From Sinomonas atrocyanea (GTDB lineage Bacteria > Actinomycetota > Actinomycetes > Actinomycetales > Micrococcaceae): a DNA stretch of 64,000 bases. The position numbers and the translations under genes are program-made. Positions 16,197 to 24,796 of this stretch are shown here, piece by piece. Where the stretch lies: the NCBI RefSeq assembly GCF_030811715.1, contig NZ_JAUSRH010000002.1, positions 310,001 through 374,000 of the forward strand, given 5' to 3'. The number at the start of each line of letters is the position of its first letter. The first letter of the stretch is position 1. The notes beneath the pieces were generated by a model, which saw nothing but the letters and a program-made list of their open reading frames with translations, did no database searches and was not told where the DNA came from.

Positions 16197-18056
16197 CTAC
16201 AGCCCGAGGGCCTCGCGCACGTCGTCGAGGGCGGCGTCCATCGCCTGCCGCGCGGCCTGCCGGGCCTCGGCGAGCTCGGCGGAGCTGTCCACCGGGCGGA
16301 CCACCTCGACGTAGCACTTGAGCTTCGGCTCGGTGCCGCTCGGCCGGACGATCACCCGGGTCGCGTCCCGCGTGGCCCACAGCAGCCCCTCGGTGGGCGG
16401 CAGCTGCTCGGATCCCTCCGAGAGGTCCACCGCCGTCTCGACCGGGGAGTCCGCGAAGGACGCCGGCGGGTCCTGCCGCAGGCGGGTCATCATCGCCTCG
16501 AGGAGGCCCAGGTCCGCCACGCGGACGCTGAGCTGGTCGGTGAGGTGGACCCCGTGGAGCACGTGCAGCGCGTCGAGCCGGTCGAAGAGTGTCTGGCCCT
16601 GCGCCTTCGCTTCCGCGGCCATCTCGGCCACCAGGAGCGCAGCGGAGATCCCGTCCTTGTCCTTCACGAGCCCGGGCGCGACGCAGTAGCCGAGCGCCTC
16701 CTCGTAGCCGTACACGAGCCCGGGGACCCGGGAGATCCACTTGAAGCCCGTGAGGGTCTCGCGGTGCGCGATCCCGGCGGAGGCGGCGATGCGGGACAGC
16801 AGCCGTGAGGACACGATCGAGTTCGCGAACACGGGGCCCGCAGGTTCGGCGGCGGCCGGGGGCGGGGCGGCGGGGGAGGCGGCAGGCGAGGCGTCGGCGG
16901 CGGCCGCGGGGGCGGCGTCGTCCGTGAGGCCCTGGCCGCGCCCCAGGCGGCGGACCATGTGCGAGCCGAGCAGTGCCCCTACCTCGTCTCCGCGGAGCAT
17001 GCGCCACTCGCCCGAGGCTGGATCCGGGGCGGCGACGGCGCAGCGGTCGGCGTCCGGGTCGTTGGCGATCACGAGGTCCGCGCCCGCGGCCTGGGCCGCC
17101 TCGAGGGCGAGATCGAGCGCCCCGGCCTCCTCCGGATTGGGGAAGGCCACGGTGGGGAAGGCGGGGTCGGGTTCGGCCTGCTCGCGTACGAGCGAGACGT
17201 CCTCGAACCCGGCCGCGCGCAGCACGCCGGCGGCCGTCCCGCCGCCCACGCCGTGCAGCGGCGTCAGGACGATCCGCAGCTCCCGCGCCGGGAAGAGTTC
17301 GGGGTCGGCGAGGCGCACGACGGCGTCCCGGTAGTCCGCGGCGATGCCCGCAGGCAGCGTGGTCCAGCCGGAGTCGGCGAGCGCGATGGCGCCGACGGGC
17401 CCGGCGGCGTCGATGAGCGCGGAGATCTCCGCATCGACCGGGGCGACGATCTGCGCCCCGCGCCCGGCCTCGTCCACGGCGCGGCCGCCGAGGTAGACCT
17501 TGTAGCCGTTGTCCTGGGGCGGGTTGTGGCTCGCCGTCACCATGACGCCCGCATCGGCCCCGAGCGCCAGCAGCGCGTAGGCGAGCACCGGCGTCGGCAG
17601 TGCTGACGGCATGAGGTACGCCTCGATGCCCGCCGCGGTGAAGACCGCCGCCGTCTCCTCGGCGAACACGTCCGAGTTGGTGCGGGCGTCGTAGCCGACG
17701 ACGGCGCGCGGCCGGCCGCCGTCCGCGGCGCCGGCCCCAGCGCCGGCGACCTTCCGGACGAGGAACGCGGCCACTCCCGCCGCGGCGCGGCGCACCGTGA
17801 CGCGGTTCATGCGGTTCGGGCCCGGCCCCAGCGCCGCCCGGAGCCCGGCCGTGCCGAACTGCAGGGTCCCGGCGAAGGAGTCGGCGAGCTCCTGCCGCGC
17901 GGCGTCGCGCGCGGGGGAGCCCTCAGGCTCGGCGGCACGCGCGAGGACCTCGCGCAGCTGGGCCGCCGTTGCCGGGTCGGGATCGGCCGAGGCCCAGACC
18001 TCGGCGCGGGAGACGAGCTCGGCGAGCCCGGAGGTGCCGGCAGGTGTGGTGCTCAT
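16197..18056 (-). CDS. pmmB: Phosphomannomutase/phosphoglucomutase family protein
   Basis: This 619-residue alpha-D-phosphohexomutase interconverts hexose 1- and 6-phosphates. It carries the catalytic phosphoserine loop (VMVTASHNPPQDNGYKVY), the metal-binding loop ANDPDADRCAVA, the sugar-binding region GFKWI and the C-terminal phosphate-binding RPSGTEPKLKCY. It is longer than usual because of an Ala/Pro-rich insertion of about 30 residues following the GQGLTDDAAP segment, between metal and sugar-binding domains. ATG 18056 is followed by MSTTPAGTSG. The deoD ortholog lies 12 bp upstream on the same strand, matching the mycobacterial deoD-pmmB arrangement, which links salvage of ribose/deoxyribose phosphate to sugar phosphate metabolism. 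Confidence 0.92.
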   Translation of the reverse strand: MSTTPAGTSGLAELVSRAEVWASADPDPATAAQLREVLARAAEPEGSPARDAARQELADSFAGTLQFGTAGLRAALGPGPNRMNRVTVRRAAAGVAAFLVRKVAGAGAGAADGGRPRAVVGYDARTNSDVFAEETAAVFTAAGIEAYLMPSALPTPVLAYALLALGADAGVMVTASHNPPQDNGYKVYLGGRAVDEAGRGAQIVAPVDAEISALIDAAGPVGAIALADSGWTTLPAGIAADYRDAVVRLADPELFPARELRIVLTPLHGVGGGTAAGVLRAAGFEDVSLVREQAEPDPAFPTVAFPNPEEAGALDLALEAAQAAGADLVIANDPDADRCAVAAPDPASGEWRMLRGDEVGALLGSHMVRRLGRGQGLTDDAAPAAAADASPAASPAAPPPAAAEPAGPVFANSIVSSRLLSRIAASAGIAHRETLTGFKWISRVPGLVYGYEEALGYCVAPGLVKDKDGISAALLVAEMAAEAKAQGQTLFDRLDALHVLHGVHLTDQLSVRVADLGLLEAMMTRLRQDPPASFADSPVETAVDLSEGSEQLPPTEGLLWATRDATRVIVRPSGTEPKLKCYVEVVRPVDSSAELAEARQAARQAMDAALDDVREALGL

Positions 18057-18067
18057 GGGAAGGTCCT

Positions 18068-18883
18068 TCAGATCGCGGCGAGGACGTCGGCGAGGAGGCG
18101 CGAGATGCGCGGGCCGGCGGCGCGCCCGGCCTCGAGGACCTCCTCGTGGCTGAGGGGCTCGGGGCTGATGCCCGCGGCGAGATTGGTCACGAGCGAGATG
18201 CCGAAGACTTCCAGGCCCGCATGCCGGGCGGCGATTGCCTCGAGCGCGGTGGACATGCCGATCAGGTCCGCGCCGATCCGCTTCGCGTACTGCACCTCGG
18301 CCGGCGTCTCGTAGTGCGGGCCGGGGAACTGGGCGTACACGCCCTCGGCGAGGCTCGGGTCGACGGACCGGGCCACGGCGCGCAGCCGCGGCGAGTAGAG
18401 GTCCGTCAGGTCCACGAACGTCGCGCCCTCGAGGGGAGACGTCGCGGTGAGGTTGATGTGGTCGCTGATGAGCACCGGGGTGCCCGGGGCCCACTCGGGG
18501 TTGAGGCCGCCGCAGCCGTTGGTGAGGGTCAGGACCCGGCAGCCCGCCGCCGCCGCGGTGCGGACGCCGTGCACCACGGCGCGCACGCCCTTGCCCTCGT
18601 AGTAGTGCGTCCGGGCGCCGAGCACGAGGGCGCGCTTGCCGTCGGCGGTGAGCACCGAGCGGATGGTGCCCACATGGCCCTCGACCGCTGGGGCGGAGAA
18701 GCCGGGGACCTCGGACGAGGGGAGGGTCGCCGTCGTCTCCCCGATGAGGTCCGCCGCGCCGCCCCAGCCGGAGCCGAGGACGAGCGCGAGGTCGTGCTGC
18801 CGCACGCCCGTGGCGCGGGCAATATGGTCTGCCGCGGCCCGGGCGAGCTCGAAGGGCCCGGTGGCGGTTGCCGTTGTGGTCAC
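18068..18883 (-). CDS. deoD: Purine nucleoside phosphorylase
   Basis: This 271-residue trimeric-type purine nucleoside phosphorylase splits purine nucleosides with phosphate into base and (deoxy)ribose 1-phosphate. Diagnostic segments are LALVLGSGWGG near the N-terminus, GFSAPAVEGHVGTI, ARTHYYEGKG, LTNGCGGLNPEW, DHINLTATSPL, GPHYETPAEV and the adenine/guanine-site VTNLAAGIS. Length is normal for the 260-280 residue PNP/MTAP class. It is followed closely by pmmB on the same strand and faces lpdA divergently across 81 bp. Confidence 0.94.
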   Translation of the reverse strand: MTTTATATGPFELARAAADHIARATGVRQHDLALVLGSGWGGAADLIGETTATLPSSEVPGFSAPAVEGHVGTIRSVLTADGKRALVLGARTHYYEGKGVRAVVHGVRTAAAAGCRVLTLTNGCGGLNPEWAPGTPVLISDHINLTATSPLEGATFVDLTDLYSPRLRAVARSVDPSLAEGVYAQFPGPHYETPAEVQYAKRIGADLIGMSTALEAIAARHAGLEVFGISLVTNLAAGISPEPLSHEEVLEAGRAAGPRISRLLADVLAAI

Positions 18884-18964
18884 AGGTAGAACCTACCAAC
18901 CGCGCCCGGGCGGGGGCATACGCGGCACGCAATGGCCCGCACTGCCTCCCGCAGGGCACAATGG

Positions 18965-20395
18965 ATGTCCGTGACGATGAACCCTGACTTCGCGGCCCCC
19001 CACATTGCAATCCTCGGCGGCGGACCCGGCGGCTACGAGGCGGCCTCGGTCGCCGCGTCGCTCGGCGCCCGGGTCACGATCGTGGAGCGCGCCGGGCTCG
19101 GCGGCTCCGCAGTGCTCACCGACGTGGTGCCCTCCAAGACCCTCATCGCGACCTCCGACCTCATGACCCGCGTGGAGGAGGCCTCGGCGGCGCTCGGCCT
19201 GCGCCTGGCCTCCGGCGGCGGGGACTCGCTCAAGCGCTCAGACCTCAGGGCAGACCTCCGCATCGTCAACGACCGCCTCCTCGGCCTCGCCCGCCAGCAG
19301 TCGGAGGACATCCGCGCCGGGCTCGAGGCGCAGGGCGTCAGGGTCGTCCTGGGCTCCGGCCGCCTCGTGGACGGCAGCGTGATCGAGGCAGTGACGGTGG
19401 ACGGCACCGAGCGGATCGAGGCCGACGCCGTCATCCTCGCCGTGGGCGCCCACCCGCGTGAGCTGCCCACCGCGCGCCCGGACGGCGAGCGGATCCTCAA
19501 CTGGGCGCAGATCTACAGCCTCGAGGAGCTTCCGGAGGAGCTGATCGTGGTCGGCTCGGGCGTGACGGGCGCCGAGTTCGCCTCCGCCTACAACGGCCTC
19601 GGCTGCAAGGTCACCCTCATCTCTTCCCGCGACCGCGTCCTCCCCGGCTCCGACACGGACGCCGCCGAGCTGCTCGAGAAGGTCTTCACCCGGCGCGGGG
19701 TGCGGGTCCTCTCGCGGTCGCGGGCCGAGGCCGTAGAGCGCACGGAGGACGGCGTCGTCGTCACCCTCGGCGACGGCACGAAGGTGACCGGCTCGCACTG
19801 CCTCCTCTGCGTCGGCTCCATCCCCAACACGGACGGGATCGGGCTCGAGCAGGCCGGCGTCGCCGTCAGCGAGAGCGGGCACATCAAGGTCGACGGCGTC
19901 TCCCGCACCTCCGCGACCAGCGTCTACGCGGCCGGCGACTGCACGGGGGTCCTCGCCCTGGCCTCCGTCGCCGCGATGCAGGGCCGCATCGCGGTCGCCC
20001 ACATCCTCGGCGACCAGGTGACGCCGCTGAACCTCAACCACGTGGCGTCGAACATCTTCACCTCGCCGGAGATCGCCTCGGTGGGCGCCTCGGAGGCGGA
20101 CGTCACGAGCGGCAAGATCGCCGGCGACATCGTGACGCTGCGCCTGAAGAGCAACGCCCGCGCCAAGATGCGCAACACGACCGACGGGTTCGTCAAGATC
20201 ATCTCCCGCAAGGGATCGGGGACCGTGATCGGCGCCGTCGTGATGGGCTCGAACGCCTCGGAGCTCATCTTCGGCCTCGCGATGGCCGTCGAGCAGAAGC
20301 TCCACGTGGACGACGTCGCGAACACCTATGCCGTCTACCCGTCGCTGTCCGGCTCGCTCTCGGAGGCCGCGCGCCGCCTGCACGTGCACATGTAG
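18965..20395 (+). CDS. lpdA: NAD(P)H:quinone oxidoreductase of the LpdA flavoprotein type
   Basis: This 476-residue flavoprotein has the pyridine nucleotide-disulfide oxidoreductase fold: FAD motif IAILGGGPGGYEAA, NAD(P) motif IVVGSGVTGAEFAS, the second FAD motif VYAAGDCTGV, and a C-terminal dimerisation domain. The site that holds the redox cysteine pair in lipoamide dehydrogenases reads GLGGSAVLTDVVPSKTLIA here, with no cysteine, so disulfide chemistry is impossible. That fits the M. tuberculosis LpdA (Rv3303c) type, an NAD(P)H quinone reductase. The neighbouring deoD and pmmB reproduce the mycobacterial neighbourhood. The start may be ATG 18965 or GTG 18971. Confidence 0.88.
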   Translation: MSVTMNPDFAAPHIAILGGGPGGYEAASVAASLGARVTIVERAGLGGSAVLTDVVPSKTLIATSDLMTRVEEASAALGLRLASGGGDSLKRSDLRADLRIVNDRLLGLARQQSEDIRAGLEAQGVRVVLGSGRLVDGSVIEAVTVDGTERIEADAVILAVGAHPRELPTARPDGERILNWAQIYSLEELPEELIVVGSGVTGAEFASAYNGLGCKVTLISSRDRVLPGSDTDAAELLEKVFTRRGVRVLSRSRAEAVERTEDGVVVTLGDGTKVTGSHCLLCVGSIPNTDGIGLEQAGVAVSESGHIKVDGVSRTSATSVYAAGDCTGVLALASVAAMQGRIAVAHILGDQVTPLNLNHVASNIFTSPEIASVGASEADVTSGKIAGDIVTLRLKSNARAKMRNTTDGFVKIISRKGSGTVIGAVVMGSNASELIFGLAMAVEQKLHVDDVANTYAVYPSLSGSLSEAARRLHVHM

Positions 20396-20403
20396 CCCGG
20401 CAG

Positions 20404-20438
20404 TCCCCCGGTGCGCAGCGTGCCGCCGCACCGGGGGA
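20404..20438 (+). terminator. Hairpin after lpdA
   Basis: A 12-bp perfect stem pairs TCCCCCGGTGCG (20404-20415) with CGCACCGGGGGA (20427-20438) around an 11-nt loop, nine bases after the lpdA stop. There is no T-run, as is common for actinobacterial terminators. It separates lpdA from the formate dehydrogenase operon. Confidence 0.65.
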
Positions 20439-20485
20439 GGGCAGGTCCTGCCGCACGCACCCTCATGTGGGCTATGCTCGCAACC

Positions 20486-23400
20486 ATGGCACCGCGGAGC
20501 TTCCTTGAATGGCCCGTCGTCCGGCAGATGCGCACCGGCGATCTGCTCGGCCGCGGGCCCTCGGTCACCTCGCCCCGGACCAAGGCGATAGCCCCCCGGA
20601 CGGCCACGGCCGACCGTGTGGTGCAGAGCGTGTGCCCCTACTGCGCCGTCGGATGTGGGCAGCGCGTCTACGTCAAGGACGAGAGGGTTGTCCAGATCGA
20701 GGGTGATCCGGACTCGCCCATCTCGCGGGGCCGCCTGTGCCCCAAGGGCTCCGCCAGCGAGCAGCTCGTCAACTCCCCGGGCCGGCAGACCCGGGTGCTC
20801 TACCGCGCGCCGCGTTCGGCCGAGTGGCAGCACCTGGACCTGGACACCGCCGTCGACATGATCGCGGACCGGTTCATCGAGACGCGCCGCAGGACCTGGC
20901 AGCAGGAGGACGGCGAGGGCCGGCTCCTGCGCCGCACCATGGGCATCGCCTCGCTCGGCGGGGCGACCTTGGACAACGAAGAGAACTATCTGATCAAGAA
21001 GCTGTTCACGGCTGCCGGGGCGGTGCAGACCGAGAACCAGGCCCGCATTTGACACTCCGCCACGGTTCCCAGTTTGGGAGCCTCGTTTGGACGCGGTGGC
21101 GCGACGCAGTCACTGCAGGACATGGCCAACGCCGACTGCATCATCATCCAGGGGTCCAACATGGCCGAGTGCCACCCTGTGGGATACCAGTGGGTGGCGG
21201 AGGCCAAGGCGCGCGGAGCGAAGGTCATCCACATCGACCCGCGCTTCACCCGCACCTCTGCGGTAGCGGACAGGCACCTTCCGATCCGTGCCGGCTCCGA
21301 CGTGGTCCTGCTGGGCGCGCTCATCAACTACGTCATCACGCATGACCTCTGGTTCAAGGAGTACGTGAGCGCGTACACCAACGCGGCCACGCTGGTCCAC
21401 GAGGACTACCGCGACGCCGAGGACCTCGGCGGCCTGTTCTCCGGCTTCGATCCGGAGACCGGGGCCTACGACAAGTCGTCGTGGGGATATGCGGAGGACG
21501 AGGGGGGCTCGATCGCCGAGCCCGGAGCCAGCTCCGAGCACGGCGTGGAGGCCTCGGCGCGTGCCGCCGGCCACACGTTCGGCAGCGGCGGTCCCTCTCT
21601 GGAGCATGCTCACGTGCAGCGCGACGACACCCTGCAGGACCCCAGGACCGTCTTCCAGATCGTCAAGCGGCACTACGCCCGCTACACCCCGGAGATGGTC
21701 CAGGACATGTGCGGCCTCGACGTCGCGGACTTCGAGTACCTGGCCCGCACCATCACCGAGAACTCGGGGCGCGAGCGGACCACCTGCTTCGCCTACGCCG
21801 TGGGCTGGACCCAGCACTCCCTGGGAGCCCAGTTCATCCGCGCGGCCGCGATCCTGCAGCTGCTGCTCGGCAACGTCGGCCGCCCGGGCGGCGGCATCAT
21901 GGCGCTGCGCGGCCACGCCAGCATCCAGGGCTCCACCGACATCCCGACGCTCTTCAACCTGCTGCCCGGGTACCTGCCGGTGCCCAGCGCCGGCCGCCAC
22001 GACACGCTCAGCGAGTATCTCGACGCGATCGCGTCGAAGAAGCAGAAGGGCTACTGGGCCGACGCCGACGCCTATACGGTCAGCCTGCTGAAGGCCTGGT
22101 GGGGAGACTCCGCGACGGCGGAGAACGACTGGGCCTACGACTACCTCCCGAGATTGACCGGCGCGCACGGCACCTACGAGACGGTCATGGGCATGCTCGA
22201 GGACGAAGTGGAGGGCTACTTCATCCTCGGACAGAACCCGGCCGTGGGCTCGGCCCACGGGCGCATGCAGCGGCTGGGCATGTCGCACCTGAAGTGGCTC
22301 GTGGTGCGGGACCTGAACCTCATCGAGTCGGCCACCTGGTGGAAGGACGGCCCGGAGATCGAATCGGGCGAACTGCGCACCGAGGACATCGAGACCGAGG
22401 TGTTCTTCCTGCCGGCAGCGACCCATGTGGAGAAGGCGGGCTCGTTCACCCAGACCCAGCGGCTGCTCCAGTGGCGGCACCAGGCAGTCACGCCGCCCGG
22501 GGAGTGCCAGAGCGAGCTGCAGTTCTTCTACGAGTTGGGCCAGCGGATCCGAGAGAAGCTGGCCGGTTCCGAGGACGAACGTGACCGTCCGCTGCTCGAC
22601 CTCACGTGGGACTACCCCACGGACGAGCACGGCGACCCCGACCCGGAGTCGGTGCTCGCGGAGATCAACGGCCGCCACCTCGGGGGACCGGAGGCGGGCA
22701 AGCCGCTCTCGGCGTACACCGAGCTGCGCGCCGACGGTTCCACCTCGGCGGGCTGCTGGATCTACACCGGCGTGTACGCCGACGGGACGAACCATGCCGC
22801 CAACCGCAAGCCGGGCCGCGAGCAGGGGCCCGCGGCCCCCGAGTGGGGCTGGGCGTGGCCGGCCAACCGCCGGATCCTCTACAACCGCGCCTCCGCGGAC
22901 CCGGCCGGAAGGCCGTGGAGCGAGCGGAAGAAGTACATCTGGTGGGACCAGGAGCAGGGACGGTGGGTCGGCGACGACATCCCGGACTTCCCGGTGGACC
23001 GGGCGCCGGGCAGTCAGCCCGACCCAGCCCTCGGCGGTCCCGCCGCCCTCAGCGGTGACGATCCCTTCATCATGCAGTCCGACGGCAAGGGCTGGCTGTT
23101 CGCGCCCACCGGCCTCGTCGACGGGCCCCTGCCCACCCACTACGAGGCCCAGGAATCCCCGGTCGCCAACGCGCTGTACCCGCAGCAGCAGAGTCCTGCG
23201 CGGCTCAGGTTCCCCCGTCCGGACAACCTCAGCGCCCCGAGCGCCGGGACGAGCGGGGCGGACGTGTATCCCTACGTGTTCACCACGTACCGGCTCACCG
23301 AGCACCACACGGCCGGAGGGATGAGCCGCTGGCTGCCGTACCTCTCGGAGCTGCAGCCGGAGATGTTCTGCGAAGTCTCCCCGGAGCTGGCCGCTGAGGT

Positions 23401-23794
23401 AGGGCTCGAGCCCTACGGATGGGCCACGATCATCTCGCCGCGGTCTGCCATCGAGGCGAAGGTGATCGTCACGGAGCGGATGTCGCCGCTGACCGTGGGC
23501 GGCCACACGGTGCACCAGATCGGGCTGCCCTACCACTGGGGCGTCGGGACCAACGCCGTCGTCAGCGGCGACGCAGCCAACGACCTGCTGGGCGTGACGC
23601 TGGACCCCAACGTCCAGATCCAGGAGTCCAAGGTCGCCTCTTGCGACATCCGGCCGGGCCGCCGGCCCCGGGGCGCGGAACTGCTCGCCTTGGTCGCCGA
23701 GTACCAGGGGCGGGCCGGGACCACGGTCGAGACCGGGAACCAGGCGGTCACCGATCCGGCGGCCGAAGGCATCGACCCGACGAGGGAGGACTAG
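20486..23794 (+). CDS. fdhA: Selenocysteine-containing formate dehydrogenase, catalytic subunit
   Basis: This is a 1102-residue molybdenum/tungsten bis-MGD enzyme oxidising formate to carbon dioxide. The N-terminal [4Fe-4S] site is C50-x2-C53-x3-C57 and C85. The frame is interrupted only by TGA at 21050-21052 (residue 189), in the context NQARI-Sec-HSATVPSLG, exactly where FDH-N/O enzymes hold their Mo-ligating selenocysteine. A SECIS-like hairpin follows. Reading continues in the same frame through the MGD-binding domains to TAG at 23792. I chose ATG 20486 because MAPRSFLEWPVVRQM matches the usual N-terminus of this family; ATGs at 20465 and 20474 are alternatives. No twin-arginine signal is visible, so the enzyme is probably cytoplasmic-facing. 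fdhB starts on the next base. Confidence 0.95.
21050..21052 (+). other. Selenocysteine codon TGA (Sec189 of fdhA)
   Basis: This is the single in-frame TGA of the formate dehydrogenase gene. Homologous protein sequence runs uninterrupted on both sides, and the complete Sec machinery lies 5 kb downstream. A simple nonsense mutation is therefore much less likely than recoding. Confidence 0.95.
21064..21082 (+). promoter_or_regulatory. SECIS-like hairpin
   Basis: GGTTCCCA (21064-21071) pairs with TGGGAGCC (21075-21082) over eight base pairs, including one G-U, around the loop GTT. It begins 11 nt after the TGA, and the loop lies about 20 nt after it with G as its first base. This meets the spacing and loop rule described for bacterial SECIS elements recognised by SelB. 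It is within the coding region. Confidence 0.85.
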
Positions 23795-24796
23795 ATGGGC
23801 CAGCTGGCCGGACCGACCGACCCCACCGCCGATGCCCACTGGGAGCACACCCATCCGCGCAAGGGGTTCTTCACCGACACCTCCATCTGCATCGGGTGCA
23901 AGGCCTGTGAGGTCGCCTGCAAGGAGTGGAACCACAACCCCCAGGACGGCAACCTGGAGCTGCTCGGGTCCTCCTACGACAACACGGGGGCGCTGGGAGC
24001 AAGCACCTGGCGGCACGTGGCCTTCATTGAGCAGGGCCAGGAGCGCATTGCCGAGGCCAGGGAATCCGGGCGCGCGCTCGTCAACCTGGGCATGCCCCGG
24101 ATCGGCCCGCCCGCGGACGCCGCACCGGACCTGTCCGAGGCGGACAGGACGCCGCCGGACACGGCCGACTTCCGGTGGCTGATGTCCTCCGATGTCTGCA
24201 AGCACTGCACGCACGCCGGGTGCCTTGATGTCTGCCCGACCGGGGCGCTCTTCCGCACCGAGTTCGGCACGGTGGTGGTGCAGGACGACGTCTGCAACGG
24301 CTGCGGGACCTGTGTGGCAGGGTGCCCCTTCGGCGTGATCGAGCGCCGCAGCGACGGCACCGTCGCAGTCGCCGCCGAGCGGGAGGAGCAGCACGCCGGG
24401 CATCCCGCCGTCCCCAACGTCGGCGTCGCCCAGAAGTGCACGCTGTGCTACGACCGGCTGCTGGCGGACGAGACCCCTGCCTGCGCCAAGGCCTGTCCGA
24501 CGACGTCCATCAAGTTCGGCGACCACGACGACATGGTGGAGACCGCGAAGGAGCGTGTCGCCACCCTGCATGCGCAGGGGATGACCGAAGCCAGGCTCTA
24601 CGGCGCGAACGAGCTCGACGGCGTCGGCGGAACAGGATCGGTCTTCCTGCTGCTCGACGAGCCGGAGGTCTACGGGCTCCCGCCGGACCCGCGGGTGCCC
24701 ACGGCGGATCTGCCGCAGATGTACCGGCGTGCCGGTATGGCCGTAGCAGGCATGGTGGCCGCAGCCGCGTTGGCCTTCTGGAGAGGACGGGCGTGA
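23795..24796 (+). CDS. fdhB: Formate dehydrogenase iron-sulfur subunit
   Basis: This 333-residue electron-transfer subunit carries four cysteine clusters in the order expected for FdnH/FdoH-type proteins: CIGCKACEVACKEWN, CKHCTHAGCLDVCP, CNGCGTCVAGCP, and CTLCYDRL followed by CAKACP. It should therefore bind four [4Fe-4S] centres and pass electrons from FdhA toward the membrane. A single hydrophobic segment near the C-terminus (AGMAVAGMVAAAALAFW) would anchor it. Translation begins immediately after the fdhA TAG, and the stop overlaps the next gene's GTG (GTGA). Confidence 0.93.
   Translation: MGQLAGPTDPTADAHWEHTHPRKGFFTDTSICIGCKACEVACKEWNHNPQDGNLELLGSSYDNTGALGASTWRHVAFIEQGQERIAEARESGRALVNLGMPRIGPPADAAPDLSEADRTPPDTADFRWLMSSDVCKHCTHAGCLDVCPTGALFRTEFGTVVVQDDVCNGCGTCVAGCPFGVIERRSDGTVAVAAEREEQHAGHPAVPNVGVAQKCTLCYDRLLADETPACAKACPTTSIKFGDHDDMVETAKERVATLHAQGMTEARLYGANELDGVGGTGSVFLLLDEPEVYGLPPDPRVPTADLPQMYRRAGMAVAGMVAAAALAFWRGRA

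Noticed and set aside
16201-19010. One 937-residue protein covering pmmB and deoD
   Set aside because: The extra N-terminal part is an off-frame reading of deoD; the real pmmB starts at 18056 (MSTTPAGTSG).
18965-20395. lpdA as dihydrolipoamide dehydrogenase (E3)
   Set aside because: Both redox cysteines of that enzyme are missing and no lipoate-dependent genes lie nearby.
20486-21052. fdhA as a pseudogene or two separate genes because of the TGA at 21050
   Set aside because: Both sides are the same frame and continuous with formate dehydrogenase sequence, the TGA falls at the known Sec position, and tRNA-Sec, selA, selB, selD and a SECIS-like hairpin are present.
21110-24571. Very long minus-strand open frame opposite fdhA/fdhB
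   Set aside because: It is a mirror of GC-rich codon bias; the product is His/Gly/Val/Arg-rich without domains, and the plus strand has clear enzymes.
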